The translations under genes were made by a program, and so were the position numbers. A stretch of 64,000 bases of DNA. Origin: DASSUW01 sp963830725. Its GTDB lineage: Bacteria > Actinomycetota > Thermoleophilia > Solirubrobacterales > Solirubrobacteraceae. The stretch is taken from NCBI GenBank assembly GCA_963830725.1, contig CAWHNO010000001.1, forward strand, positions 1 through 64,000, given 5' to 3'. Positions 20,974-29,908 of this stretch are shown here, piece by piece (position 1 is the first letter of the stretch; each line of letters starts with the position of its first letter). The notes beneath the pieces are model-generated. The model was not told the origin of the DNA and did not search any database. It was given only the letters and a program-made list of their open reading frames with translations.

Positions 20974-22077
20974 GTGGATCATGCCTTCGGCTCAGCGCCC
21001 TTCGCCCTCGGGGTGGAGGAAGAGCTGCTGCTGGTGGCGGCCGACTCGCCGCATCCGCTCGAGCATCACGCGAGCGAGCTCATCGCCTGCATCGGCTCGC
21101 CGTCGGTCAAGCCCGACGTCTACGAGGCGATGGTGGAGTGCGCCTCGTCGGTGTGCGCCGACGCGGCCGAGGCCGGCGCCGAGCTCGAGCTGCTGCGCGA
21201 CACCCTGCGCGACGCCGGCGCCACGCCGGCCGGCGCGGGCCTGCATCCGACCGCGGTGCACGGCGAGGTCGTGCACGTGCGGGACCCGCGCTACGACCGC
21301 ATCCACGCGACGATGCGCGGGCTGCTGGAGCGCACGCCGACGTGCGCGCTGCACGTGCACGTCGGCATGCCCGACGCCGAGACGGCGATCTTCACGTTCA
21401 ACCGCCTGCGCGCCCATCTCCCCCTGCTGCAGGCACTCGCCGCCCACTCGCCGTTCTGGCACGGACGCGACTCCGGCTTCGCGACCGCCCGCGCGCAGCT
21501 CTTCCGCGGCTTTCCGCGCGCCGTCATCCCGCGCGCGTTCGCGAACTACGACGACTACGCGGCGGCTGCCGCCGCCTGGGTCGAGGCCGGCGCCCTGCCC
21601 GACTACACGTACCTGTGGTGGGACATCCGGCCGCACCCGCGACTCGGGACCGTCGAGGTGCGGGCGATGGACGCCCAGTCGCGGCTGGAGACCGTCGCCG
21701 GGCTCGCCGCACTGGTGCACGGGCTGGCCGGCGCCTGCGCCGACGGACATGGGAGCGTCGAGCCGGCCGAGCTGCTCACCGAGTCATCGTTCCGCGCCGG
21801 CCGCGACGGACTCGCCGCGACGATCTGGTGGCGTGGCGGCCTGCGGCCGGTGCGCGAGGTCGCGCACGAGGCGCTCGCGCTGGCGCGGCCGTACGCCGGA
21901 GGCGGCGCGCTCGAGGGGATCGAGCGCGTCCTGCGCGAGGGCAACGGCGCCGACCGCATGCGCCACGCGCACGCGGCCGGCGGGATGCCCGCGGTCCTCG
22001 AGCGGCTCGTGCGCGAGGCCGCCGAGCCGCTCTACGGGTACACGCGCACGACGGTGCCCATGCGCACCCAGTTGTAG
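20974..22077 (+). CDS. Carboxylate-amine ligase, glutamate-cysteine ligase type 2 (YbdK-like)
   Basis: GCS2-family enzyme of 367 residues. The N-terminal ALGVEEELLLV carries the metal-binding glutamates. CALHVHVGMPD and WWDIRPHPRLGTVEVRAMD are hallmark motifs. It probably forms a gamma-glutamyl bond with an amine substrate; true glutathione or mycothiol relevance is not shown. It overlaps tail to tail with the L,D-transpeptidase gene by about 45 bp. Confidence 0.88.
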   Translation: MDHAFGSAPFALGVEEELLLVAADSPHPLEHHASELIACIGSPSVKPDVYEAMVECASSVCADAAEAGAELELLRDTLRDAGATPAGAGLHPTAVHGEVVHVRDPRYDRIHATMRGLLERTPTCALHVHVGMPDAETAIFTFNRLRAHLPLLQALAAHSPFWHGRDSGFATARAQLFRGFPRAVIPRAFANYDDYAAAAAAWVEAGALPDYTYLWWDIRPHPRLGTVEVRAMDAQSRLETVAGLAALVHGLAGACADGHGSVEPAELLTESSFRAGRDGLAATIWWRGGLRPVREVAHEALALARPYAGGGALEGIERVLREGNGADRMRHAHAAGGMPAVLERLVREAAEPLYGYTRTTVPMRTQL

Positions 22078-23079
22078 ATCGACCACGCGTTCGGGATCGG
22101 CACGCGCAGGCAGCCGTGGCTGGCGTTGTAGGGCGGCACCGACGCGTAGCCGTGCATCGCGTAGCCGCCGATGAAGTAGCTCGAGTGCACCATGCCCTTG
22201 GCGTTCGTCCCCGGCGACTTGCGGTAGACGCTGGAAGCGCCCGAGCACCGTCGGCGTGGCGGGCGCGCCCGTCGACGTGTGGTAGACGCGGTGCACCTTG
22301 CCGCCGCGGTTGATCAGCGCCAGCACCTGGCGCGAGAGATCGGCCTCGACGTGGCGGCCGTCCCGCGGGTACCTGGGCCTGAAGGCGCCCTTGCCGTTCA
22401 AGACGCGGCGCACTAGCCCTTCGGACGCCGAGTACACGCGCGCCTGTCCGTTGACCTTGCGCCAGGCCATCACGGCGCGCGCCGTCGAGTCGTCGTAGAC
22501 GCCGCTGCGCGACACCGCGTAGCCCATCTTCGCGAGCCCGCGCTGGAACAGCCGCACGACCGGCCGCGAGCTCACGCTGGGTGTCATCACGTTGACACGC
22601 ACCCTCTCGCTGCGCACCGTGTCGAGCTCGGGCGTGGCGAGATGGACGGCTTCCACGGCCACGCGGCCGGCGCGCCGGCTGCTGAACGGCGTGCGGAACA
22701 TCCCGGCACGGCCGCCGCGGATCGGCTGCAGCTGCTCGACCTGCTCGTGCAGCTTGCGGCCGTCGCGGAAGAAGCGCACGACGACCTGCTGCCCGGCCAC
22801 GTACGGGCGCAGCTCGCCGCGGACGCGCCACGATTCGCGCGTCATCGCGATCCGGCGCTCGCCGTCGCGGTGCACCCTCTGCGCCTTCAGCTTCAACGTG
22901 CCCTGCAGCGGCACCGGGGCGGGGGTTGGTGTCGGAGTGGGCGTCGGCACCGGGTCCTGCGCGAGCGCCGCGGCCGGCAGCAGCAGGAGGCCGATGACGG
23001 CCGCGACTAGGCCCGTGCGGGCTGGATGCGCGAGGCGGAACGGGCGATGACGAACGTCGTCGTGACGCTTCCAACGCAC
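22032..23079 (-). CDS. L,D-transpeptidase (YkuD) with peptidoglycan-binding domain, frameshifted
   Basis: Cell-wall cross-linking enzyme. It has a hydrophobic signal segment (GLVAAVIGLLLLPAAALA), a short run of Pro-Thr repeats, a beta-rich region and a peptidoglycan-binding-like repeat (RLFQRGLAKMGYAVSRSGVY). The YkuD domain has the catalytic motif SHGCLRVP, reached after removing one extra C near 22232. It stops at 22032-22034. The start is uncertain: GTG 23079 is the first in-frame start codon, but it overlaps the CPBP gene by about 70 bp. Confidence 0.83.
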
Positions 23080-23900
23080 AGCAGCAGGATTCCCCACCAG
23101 GGCAGCTCCTTCGTGAAGCCGAATGAGATCGAGTTGTGGAACGCATGCAACATGATGCACGGAAGCAGCGACGACGTCAGCAGGAAGAGCCCCGCGAGGG
23201 CCATTCCGAACAGGCTCAGCACGATCGTGCCGATCCAGTCGCCGGTCGGGAGATGGACGAGTCCGAAGGCGATCCCGGAGACCAGGACGGCCACCGGGAC
23301 GTTGCTCCGCTCGTGCAGGACGCGGAACAGGAACCCGCGGAAGAAGAACTCCTCGGCGAGCGGAGCGAACAGGCAGACCATGACCGCGAAGCCGCCGAGG
23401 ATCAGCACCGAGTCCTCGGCCTTGAGGTCGACGACGATGTCCTGCTCGTCGGGCTGCCCGAAGGCCAGGGCCACGAGCGCGGCGGCGAACCAGAACGTCG
23501 CGTAGGCGGCGACTGTCCAGCCGAGGGCGGACCGCCACGGCGCGACGCGCAATCCGAACGAGGCCGGCGTCGGGCGGTGGTCCGCCAGCCACGTGACGAT
23601 CGCCAGCGTGAAGGCCACCAGCGCGATGTCGAGCACCACCGTGAGGCCGATCGTGGCCGGGTCGGAGGTGGCGACCTGCTCCGGATCCCCGCCCGCCAGC
23701 TCGGCCACGATAGACACGAGGATCTGGGCGATCAGGACGGTGACGAACGCCGCGAGGACGACCACGAGCGGCGACCAGGCGGGCACGCCGAGGCTCGGCA
23801 GGGCGCGCTGCGGCTCCGGCGGCGGCGCCACGCCGTCCGGCAGCTCGGGCCGCGACGGCGGCGACCCGGGATGCTGGTAGGAGGGCGGGACGCTCGTCAT
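23007..23900 (-). CDS. CPBP family intramembrane metalloprotease
   Basis: 297 residues with about eight membrane segments after a proline-rich cytoplasmic N-terminus. The Abi/CAAX-protease motifs are all present: EEFFFRGFLF, FGLVHLPTGD and HAFHNS, supplying the glutamate and histidine zinc ligands. The substrate is unknown. Its ATG overlaps the stop of the HAD hydrolase (23897), and its stop overlaps the L,D-transpeptidase, suggesting an operon. Confidence 0.9.
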   Translation of the reverse strand: MTSVPPSYQHPGSPPSRPELPDGVAPPPEPQRALPSLGVPAWSPLVVVLAAFVTVLIAQILVSIVAELAGGDPEQVATSDPATIGLTVVLDIALVAFTLAIVTWLADHRPTPASFGLRVAPWRSALGWTVAAYATFWFAAALVALAFGQPDEQDIVVDLKAEDSVLILGGFAVMVCLFAPLAEEFFFRGFLFRVLHERSNVPVAVLVSGIAFGLVHLPTGDWIGTIVLSLFGMALAGLFLLTSSLLPCIMLHAFHNSISFGFTKELPWWGILLLCVGSVTTTFVIARSASRIQPARA

Positions 23901-24583
23901 CGGCCTGCCTCAAGCGTACGGGGCAGCTCGACGAGCGAGCCGATGACCGGCACCGCGGATGCCGGCGGACGCTCCCCGCGCGCGACGAGCACCGCTCGCA
24001 GCCCGGCCGCGAGCGCGCCCTCCACGTCCTCGCGCGGCGAATCGCCGGCGTGCAGCGCGCCTGCCGGCTCGGCCCCCGCGAGCTCGAGTGCGTGCTCGAA
24101 GATGGCGCGCTCGGGCTTGGCGTGCCCGAGCTCCGCCGATGCCACGGATGCGTCGACGAGCGGCGCGAGGCCGGTCTCGGCCAGTCGCTCGTGCAGCGAG
24201 TGGTCCCAGTTGGAGACGACGACGACCCGCACGCCGAGCGACCGCAGCATCCGCAGGGCAGGCGCCGCGTCCGGGTAGGCACGGAAGCGCAGCGCGGCGA
24301 GCAGCGAATCGGTCAGGTCGGCGTCGACGCCGAGCGCCGGGCGCATCGCCTCCGCGCTGCGGCGCCGCAGGTCGGCTAGGGAGTCGGCGTCGCGGCCCTC
24401 GTGCAGATGCGCGCGGTAGTAGGCGATCTCGGCCTTCATCGCGGCCTCCGCCGCGTTCGCGGTGACCTCGATCCCGAGCCGCTCGCGCAGCGCGGCGCGC
24501 AGGTGCGGCGCCGGCCGCTCGAAGTACAGGAGCGTTCCGAGGGCATCCAGAAGCACGGCGCGGGTACGCTCCGGCACGCTCAT
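23897..24583 (-). CDS. HAD superfamily hydrolase
   Basis: Motif I is LLDALGTLL (nucleophile Asp, with Ala at +2), motif II VVVSNWD, motif III lysine in GHAKPERAIFEHAL and motif IV AGDSPREDVEGA. A helical cap lies between I and II. Small phosphate-ester substrate likely; unknown. The ATG at 24583 shares its CATG with the divergent mscS start. A GTG two codons further in (24577) lies 7 nt after TAGAGT and may be the true start. Confidence 0.85.
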   Translation of the reverse strand: MSVPERTRAVLLDALGTLLYFERPAPHLRAALRERLGIEVTANAAEAAMKAEIAYYRAHLHEGRDADSLADLRRRSAEAMRPALGVDADLTDSLLAALRFRAYPDAAPALRMLRSLGVRVVVVSNWDHSLHERLAETGLAPLVDASVASAELGHAKPERAIFEHALELAGAEPAGALHAGDSPREDVEGALAAGLRAVLVARGERPPASAVPVIGSLVELPRTLEAGR

Positions 24584-25376
24584 GACTCTAGGCACCATCG
24601 AGGAGTTCTGGCGCTCCAACGACGAGTGGATCGCCGCCGTCATCACGATGGCGCTGGCGATCCTGCTCGCCTACCTCGTCGATCGCGCGTTCCAGCGCCG
24701 CGCGGACCGGCTGGCCAGAGCGCTCGTCCGCGGCGACCTGTCACCTGAGACCGCGACGCGGCTGCGCTTCGTGCGCCGCTTCATCTACGCCGTGATCCTG
24801 CTGATCGGCCTCGCGCTCGCGCTGTCGCAGTTCTCGGGCATCAACCGCGTCGCCGCGAGCATCCTCGCCTCCGGCGTGGTCGCTGCCGCGATCATCGGCT
24901 TCGCCGCCCGCCAGACGCTCGCCAACTTCGTGGCGGGCGTGATGCTGGCGATCACGCAGCCGATCCGCGTCGGCGACTGGGTCGAGTTCGACGACAACTA
25001 CGGCGTCGTCGAGGACGTCCGGCTCAACTACACGATCCTGCGCGCGGCCGGCGAGCAGCGGATCCTGATCCCGAACGAGAGGCTCGCCGCCGGCGTGATG
25101 AAGAACGACACGCTGAGGTTCGACGCGGTCGGGCTCGAGGTGGACGTCTGGATCCCGCCCGGCGCGGACGCCGCCCGCGCCGTCGAGGTCCTCAGCGGCG
25201 AGGGCGACGTCGCGGTCGCGGAGACGGTGCCCTGGGGTGTCCGGCTGGCCGTCAGCGGCGGGACGGTCGCGCCGTCCGAGCGCGGGCCGGGCGAGGCCGC
25301 CTTGCGCGCGCGCTGCCACGCGCGCCTGCGCGAGGAGGGGTTGCTGGAGGGTTTCCGGCTCCAGGACCGAACGTAG
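24582..25376 (+). CDS. Small-conductance mechanosensitive channel (MscS family)
   Basis: About 264 residues with three membrane segments. The pore-lining helix region (VVAAAIIGFAARQTLANFVAG) and the beta-domain motif ITQPIRVGDWVEFDD match MscS. The C-terminal domain is short. It probably opens on hypo-osmotic shock. TACGCT (24565-24570) is 11 nt before the ATG. Confidence 0.9.
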   Translation: MTLGTIEEFWRSNDEWIAAVITMALAILLAYLVDRAFQRRADRLARALVRGDLSPETATRLRFVRRFIYAVILLIGLALALSQFSGINRVAASILASGVVAAAIIGFAARQTLANFVAGVMLAITQPIRVGDWVEFDDNYGVVEDVRLNYTILRAAGEQRILIPNERLAAGVMKNDTLRFDAVGLEVDVWIPPGADAARAVEVLSGEGDVAVAETVPWGVRLAVSGGTVAPSERGPGEAALRARCHARLREEGLLEGFRLQDRT

Positions 25377-25423
25377 CGGGCGACTACACTGGGTGGTTCG
25401 CGCCGCCCTCGCGAACGCCCGTC

Positions 25424-27589
25424 ATGAGCCGCTCGCAACGTTATAGGCGACGCCGCCGGTACCGCGGTCGCCATCGCTCCCAGGCCCTGCTCGCCGTCAT
25501 GGTGGTGCTGGTCGCCGTCGGCATCGCCGGCCTCTCCGTCGTCGGCTGGGTGGTCTCGACCGCCGCCTCGGCGCCGGCGATCACCACGCTCAAGGAGCGC
25601 GACCCCGGCTCCAACACCGAGGTGCTGGCCGCCGACGGGACGCGCCTGGGCTTCATCTCGGCCGACGAGCTGAGCCGCCCGGTCTCGGGCGACCGGCTGC
25701 CGCAGTTGCTCAAGGACGCCACCGTGGCGATCGAGGACGAGCGCTTCTACAAGCACCAGGGCGTCGACTACGAGGGCATCGTGCGCGCCGCGGTCAAGAA
25801 CTTCATGAGCCGCGAGACGGTCGAGGGCGGCTCGACGCTGACGATGCAGCTGGTCAAGAACCTCTACACCGCCGACCGCACGCGCGAGGGGCTGGCGGGC
25901 TACCAGCGCAAGATCCGCGAGGCCAAGCTGGCGGAGGAGCTCGAGAACGAGCACTCCAAGGAGTGGATCCTCGAGAAGTACCTGAACACCACGCCGTACG
26001 GGACCGTCGGCGGCCAGACGGCGATCGGCGCCGAGGCGGCCGCCCGGATCTACTTCGACAAGCGCGCCAAGCGGCTCGACCTGCACGAGGCGGCGCTGCT
26101 GGCCGGCCTGCCGCAGGCGCCGTCGGCCTACTCGCCGATCCAGCACGGGAAGGCCGCCAAGCGCCGCCGCAACGCGGTGCTGGGCAAGATGGCCGAGCTC
26201 GGCATGGTCACCGAGCAGCAGGCGCAGGCGGCCATGAGGCGAGGGCTCGACCTCAACCCGTCCGACTACTTCAGCCGCCGGCGCGAGAGCTACTTCTTCG
26301 ACTACGTCAAGGACGAGCTGATCAAGGAGTACGGCGCCCGGACCGTGAAGCTGGGCGGGCTCGTCGTGCACACGACGATCGACCTCGACAAGCAGCGCAA
26401 GGCGCGCGAGGCGATCGCCACGCAGCTCGGCGACGCCGGCCCGTCCTCGGCGCTGGTGACGATCAGTCCGCGCAACGGCTACATCCTCGCGATGGCGTCC
26501 TCGGGCGACTACGCCGACTCCAAGTTCAACCTCGCCGCGCAGGGCGAGCGCCAGCCCGGCTCGTCGTTCAAGACGATGGCGCTGATGACGGCGCTGCGCA
26601 ACGGCGTCAACCCGAACAGCACGCGCTACACGTCGGTCTCGCCGACCCGCATCAACGACCCGCGCTTCGGGCCGCCGTTCGAGATCAAGACCTACGGCGG
26701 CACGAGCGGCGGCAACATGAACCTCTTCCAGGCCACGCTGCGGTCCGACAACTCGGTCTTCATCCAGCTCGCGCTCGACCTCGGGCCCGAGAACGTCGCC
26801 GACACGGCCGTCGACATGGGCATCAAGCGCGAGCACGTCAAGGGCTATCCGGCCGAGTCGCTCGGCGGCCTCGAGGAGGGCGTCTCGCCGCTCGAGATGG
26901 CGACCGCGTACGGCACGATCGCCTCCGGCGGTTACCGCAACCGGCCGACCGCGATCACCAAGGTCGAGTTCCCGAACGGCAAGTCCGAGCTGCCGCGGCG
27001 CTGGCGCGTCAGGCGCACGAAGGTGTTCACCGACGGTCAGGCCTACGAGGCGACCAAGATCCTCGAGGCCAACATCCAGGGCGGCACCGGCGGGCGGGCC
27101 GCCACCGGCTGCCCGGCGGCCGGCAAGACGGGCACCACCGACCGCAACACCGACGCCTGGTTCGCGGGGTTCACGCCGCGCTACGCGACGGCCGTCTGGG
27201 TCGGCTATCCCAACGACCGCACCGAGATGCACACGCTGTTCTTCGGCGGGCCGGTCGACGGCGGCACGTTCCCGGCCGCCATCTGGGGCGCCTACACGAA
27301 GTCGATCATCGGCGGCTTCTGCGGGTCCTTCCCGCCGCCCAAGGAGGCGTTCGTCACGCAGCCGTTCTTCGGCGACTACTCGAGCGGCGGTGGCAACAAG
27401 CTCGGCGTCAGCGAGGAGCCCGATGAGCCCGTGACCGAGGCGCCCGAGGTGCCCGAGGTGGACGAGCCGGCGCCGACGGAGGACGACGCGCCGAGCGGCG
27501 GCACCGAGTTCGACCCCGAGCAGTACGAGTCGGCGCCGCAGGAGCCGCCCGCGACCGAGCCCCCGCCGGCCGACGGCACGATCCCCTAG
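25424..27589 (+). CDS. Class A penicillin-binding protein (PBP1A-like transglycosylase/transpeptidase)
   Basis: Bifunctional peptidoglycan synthase of 721 residues. A very basic N-terminus and one membrane anchor (about residues 20-45) come first. The GT51 domain has EDERFYKHQGVD and EGGSTLTMQLVKNLY. The transpeptidase domain has SSFK in QPGSSFKTM, SDN in LRSDNSVF, and KTGTT. A Pro/Glu-rich disordered tail of about 65 residues ends the protein. A TACACT hexamer (25384-25389) lies 34 nt upstream of the ATG. Confidence 0.93.
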   Translation: MSRSQRYRRRRRYRGRHRSQALLAVMVVLVAVGIAGLSVVGWVVSTAASAPAITTLKERDPGSNTEVLAADGTRLGFISADELSRPVSGDRLPQLLKDATVAIEDERFYKHQGVDYEGIVRAAVKNFMSRETVEGGSTLTMQLVKNLYTADRTREGLAGYQRKIREAKLAEELENEHSKEWILEKYLNTTPYGTVGGQTAIGAEAAARIYFDKRAKRLDLHEAALLAGLPQAPSAYSPIQHGKAAKRRRNAVLGKMAELGMVTEQQAQAAMRRGLDLNPSDYFSRRRESYFFDYVKDELIKEYGARTVKLGGLVVHTTIDLDKQRKAREAIATQLGDAGPSSALVTISPRNGYILAMASSGDYADSKFNLAAQGERQPGSSFKTMALMTALRNGVNPNSTRYTSVSPTRINDPRFGPPFEIKTYGGTSGGNMNLFQATLRSDNSVFIQLALDLGPENVADTAVDMGIKREHVKGYPAESLGGLEEGVSPLEMATAYGTIASGGYRNRPTAITKVEFPNGKSELPRRWRVRRTKVFTDGQAYEATKILEANIQGGTGGRAATGCPAAGKTGTTDRNTDAWFAGFTPRYATAVWVGYPNDRTEMHTLFFGGPVDGGTFPAAIWGAYTKSIIGGFCGSFPPPKEAFVTQPFFGDYSSGGGNKLGVSEEPDEPVTEAPEVPEVDEPAPTEDDAPSGGTEFDPEQYESAPQEPPATEPPPADGTIP

Positions 27590-27673
27590 GAAGCCGCGGC
27601 GACTGGTATAAACCGGCCGTCAGGGCCGCTTCGACGAGAGGCGGCGTGAGCATGCCGGGGGGTGCTGCAGCAA

Positions 27674-27877
27674 ATGGCAACCGGGGTTGTGAAGTGGTTC
27701 AGCGACGAGAAGGGCTTCGGTTTCATCACGCCCGATGAAGGTGGCCCTGACGCGTTCGTGCACTTCTCCGCCATCCAGGGCGACGGATTCCGTACGCTCG
27801 GGGAAGGCGCAAAGGTCGAGTACGACCTCGGCGAGGGCCAGAAGGGGCCACAGGCAACCAACGTGCGGGTGATCTGA
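27674..27877 (+). CDS. Cold shock domain protein
   Basis: 67 residues with the RNP1 KGFGFITPD and RNP2 VFVHF-type motif (AFVHFSAI), the standard nucleic-acid-binding fold of CspA proteins. A TATAAA box at 27606-27611 is followed by a leader of about 60 nt, long as usual for cold shock genes. infA follows after 4 nt, so the two are probably co-transcribed. Confidence 0.95.
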   Translation: MATGVVKWFSDEKGFGFITPDEGGPDAFVHFSAIQGDGFRTLGEGAKVEYDLGEGQKGPQATNVRVI

Positions 27878-27881
27878 GCTC

Positions 27882-28100
27882 TTGGCGAAGGAAGAGAAGG
27901 TCGAGTTCGAAGGCGAGGTCGTCGAGGCGCTCCCCAACGCCATGTTCCGGGTGCAGCTCGACAACGGGCATGAGGTGCTCGGCCACGTGGCCGGCAAGAT
28001 GCGCCGCTTCCGGATCCGCATCCTGCCCGGCGACCGCGTCCGCGTCGAGGTCTCGCCGTACGACCTGAACCGCGCGCGCATCGTCTACCGCCATCGGTAA
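27882..28100 (+). CDS. infA: Translation initiation factor IF-1
   Basis: 72 residues beginning AKEEKVEFEGEVVEALPN with the OB-fold motif GHVAGKMRRFRIRILPGDRV, typical of IF-1. It assists start-site selection on the 30S subunit. The start codon is TTG, weak for such an abundant factor. It lies next to a cold shock gene rather than in the usual rpmJ-rpsM cluster, so it may be an extra or relocated copy. Confidence 0.95.
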   Translation: MAKEEKVEFEGEVVEALPNAMFRVQLDNGHEVLGHVAGKMRRFRIRILPGDRVRVEVSPYDLNRARIVYRHR

Positions 28101-28113
28101 GGGTGGGGGCCCC

Positions 28114-28154
28114 GCCCAACGGGCTATTCCGTGTCGAGCGATGCCCCGTTGGGC
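28114..28154 (+). promoter_or_regulatory. Hairpin with the thiL start codon in its loop
   Basis: GCCCAACGGG (28114-28123) pairs perfectly with CCCGTTGGGC (28145-28154). Flanking G-runs (28105-28109) and C-runs (28156-28160) can extend the stem with a bulge. The thiL GTG (28131) lies in the 21-nt loop. It could terminate infA or control thiL translation. No T-run is present. Confidence 0.5.
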
Positions 28155-29093
28155 ACCCCCAGAGAGCTTCGCCTGATCGCGGCGATCGCGGGCGTCCTCG
28201 AGCGTCGGCCGGGATCCCGGGTCCTGCGCTGGCTCGGCGACGACTGCGCCGTGGTGCGGGCAGGCGGCGTGGCGGCGGTGTCGGTCGACGTGATGGTCGA
28301 CGGCACGCACTTCCGCCTCGGCGAGGGCTGGACGCCGGCGGACGCCGGCCACCGTGCGCTCGCGGGCGCGCTGTCCGACCTCGCTGCGATGGGAGCCGAG
28401 CCGGGCGAGGCCTACCTGTCCGTGGTGGTGCCGGGGGCGGTCGATGAGACCGGCGTCGTTGCGCTCCATGCGAGCGCCGAGGCGCTCGCGCGCGACTGCG
28501 GTGTCACGATCGCCGGCGGCGACCTGGCGGCCGGGCCCGCCCTGACCGTCGCGGTCACAGTCGTAGGCTGGGCCGAGGACGAGTCCGAGCTCGTCGGGCG
28601 CGACGGCGCGCGGGCCGGTGATCTGGTCGGCGTCACCGGCGATCTCGGCGCCGCCGCGGCGGGTCTCGCCGCGCTCGAGGGCCGCGCGCAGGGCCCGGTC
28701 GAGCGCCACCTGCGCCCGCGCCCACGGCTTGCCGAGGGCCGCGCGCTGGCGGCCGCGGGCGTACACGCGATGCTCGACCTCTCGGACGGGCTGGCGCTCG
28801 ACGCTCGCCGGCTGGCCGAGGCGAGCGGCGTGCGGCTGGAGCTGGACACCGCGGCGCTCCCGGTCGCCCCGTCCACGGCGGAGGCGGCGCGCGCCCTGGG
28901 CGTCCCGGCGGCCGAGCTGGCCGCCACCGGCGGGGAGGACTACGAGCTGTGCTTCTGCGCGCCGGAGACGGCGCGGACGACCGTCGAGGCGGCCGCCGAG
29001 GTCACGTGGATCGGCCGCGTCACGGCCGGTGTGCCCGGCGTCGAGTGGCGGGGGGATCCGTCAGCCGCGACGTGGCGCGGCTTCGAGCATTAG
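28131..29093 (+). CDS. thiL: Thiamine-monophosphate kinase
   Basis: Phosphorylates thiamine monophosphate to the active pyrophosphate. It has LGDDCAVV near residue 36, DVMVDGTHFRL, ALSDLAAMGAEP, LDLSDGLALDARRLA and GGEDYELCF, all ThiL/PurM-type ATP-grasp-like kinase motifs. Its 320 residues are normal. GTG start. The 3' end overlaps the FlgM-like gene on the other strand. Confidence 0.93.
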   Translation: MSSDAPLGTPRELRLIAAIAGVLERRPGSRVLRWLGDDCAVVRAGGVAAVSVDVMVDGTHFRLGEGWTPADAGHRALAGALSDLAAMGAEPGEAYLSVVVPGAVDETGVVALHASAEALARDCGVTIAGGDLAAGPALTVAVTVVGWAEDESELVGRDGARAGDLVGVTGDLGAAAAGLAALEGRAQGPVERHLRPRPRLAEGRALAAAGVHAMLDLSDGLALDARRLAEASGVRLELDTAALPVAPSTAEAARALGVPAAELAATGGEDYELCFCAPETARTTVEAAAEVTWIGRVTAGVPGVEWRGDPSAATWRGFEH

Positions 29094-29231
29094 GCGCACC
29101 ATCGCGTCCGCCACCTTCTCGGCGTCCACGACGTACTCGTCGCGCTCGATGCGCTCTCGGAGCTGCTGCATCTTGACCATTCGCGCCGCGAACTCGCACG
29201 GCGAATCGGCGCCAGCCGATTCCCCGCTCAC
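29061..29231 (-). CDS. Small FlgM-like anti-sigma factor domain protein
   Basis: A 56-residue protein from GTG 29231 to TGA 29061-29063. The C-terminal two thirds (VKMQQLRERIERDEYVVDAE, then KVADAMVRLM) match the helical end of FlgM, the anti-sigma-28 factor: the spaced LRExIExxEYxVDAEKVA pattern. It starts inside the stop of the sortase gene (GTGA overlap) and overlaps thiL by 33 bp. No flagellar gene is in the window. It could hold a sigma factor or be an unrelated short helical protein. Confidence 0.6.
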   Translation of the reverse strand: MSGESAGADSPCEFAARMVKMQQLRERIERDEYVVDAEKVADAMVRLMLEAAPRRG

Positions 29232-29908
29232 GACCGCTCCAGGCGCGCGAACACGACGATCCGCTGGGCCGCCGAGTACAGCGGATGGCAGGCGGAGAGG
29301 ACCAGGCGGTCGTAGGCCACGCGATCGGTGACCGAGATCTCCGTGGGCGGCACGATGCGCGTCCGCTCGACGCGGTAGACGAAGCGGCCGTAGGGCATCC
29401 GCAGCTCGATCGGGGCGCCGCGCTCGAGCTGGTCGACGCGCCGGAACGGGGCGCCGTAGGTCGTGCGGTGGCCGGCGATCGCCACCGTGCCGCGCTCGCC
29501 CGGTAGCGGCGTCGCGGGATAGTGCCCCGGCCCTCGACGCAGGTCGGCCGCGTCGGTGCCTTCGACGAACACCTCCGACACGTCGATCGAGGGCATCACG
29601 ATGCGGCCCATCGGATCGCCGGGGTCGAGCCGGCTGCCGAAGGCGCGGGCACGGAAGGTCACGCGGCGGCGCGGGTCGGGGATCCGCTCCAGCGCGCGCT
29701 GCTCCGCCGGGGCCAGCGGCGCCGACCCGAGCTCCTCGAGCTCGTCGGCCAGCCTGCCCTGCTCGAAGTGCGAGTAGACGGCCGAGAGCGGCTCCTGCCA
29801 GAGCAGCGTGAGCCCCGCGTCGGCCAGCAGGATCACGCCCGCGACGATCATCGCGGTCGAGAGCGCGCGCAGCGCGCGGCGGGACGAGCGCGGCTCGGTC
29901 GCGGTCAT
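29228..29908 (-). CDS. Class E/F-type sortase
   Basis: 226 residues with one N-terminal membrane segment. The catalytic histidine is in AIAGHRTTYGAPF, the cysteine in LVLSACHPLYSAAQR, and the supporting arginine follows the cysteine. Sortases attach surface proteins to the wall by LPxTG-like signals; no substrate is encoded nearby. The start (29908) overlaps the stop of the M28-like gene (ATGA), and its own stop overlaps the FlgM-like start. Confidence 0.92.
   Translation of the reverse strand: MTATEPRSSRRALRALSTAMIVAGVILLADAGLTLLWQEPLSAVYSHFEQGRLADELEELGSAPLAPAEQRALERIPDPRRRVTFRARAFGSRLDPGDPMGRIVMPSIDVSEVFVEGTDAADLRRGPGHYPATPLPGERGTVAIAGHRTTYGAPFRRVDQLERGAPIELRMPYGRFVYRVERTRIVPPTEISVTDRVAYDRLVLSACHPLYSAAQRIVVFARLERS

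Noticed and set aside
24740..27232. Long minus-strand frames opposite mscS and the PBP gene
   Set aside because: They are antisense to clear genes, lack family motifs and have shadow-frame composition.
28105..28160. TPP riboswitch before thiL
   Set aside because: The conserved CUGAGA and related TPP-binding motifs are absent, and the structure is a simple hairpin.
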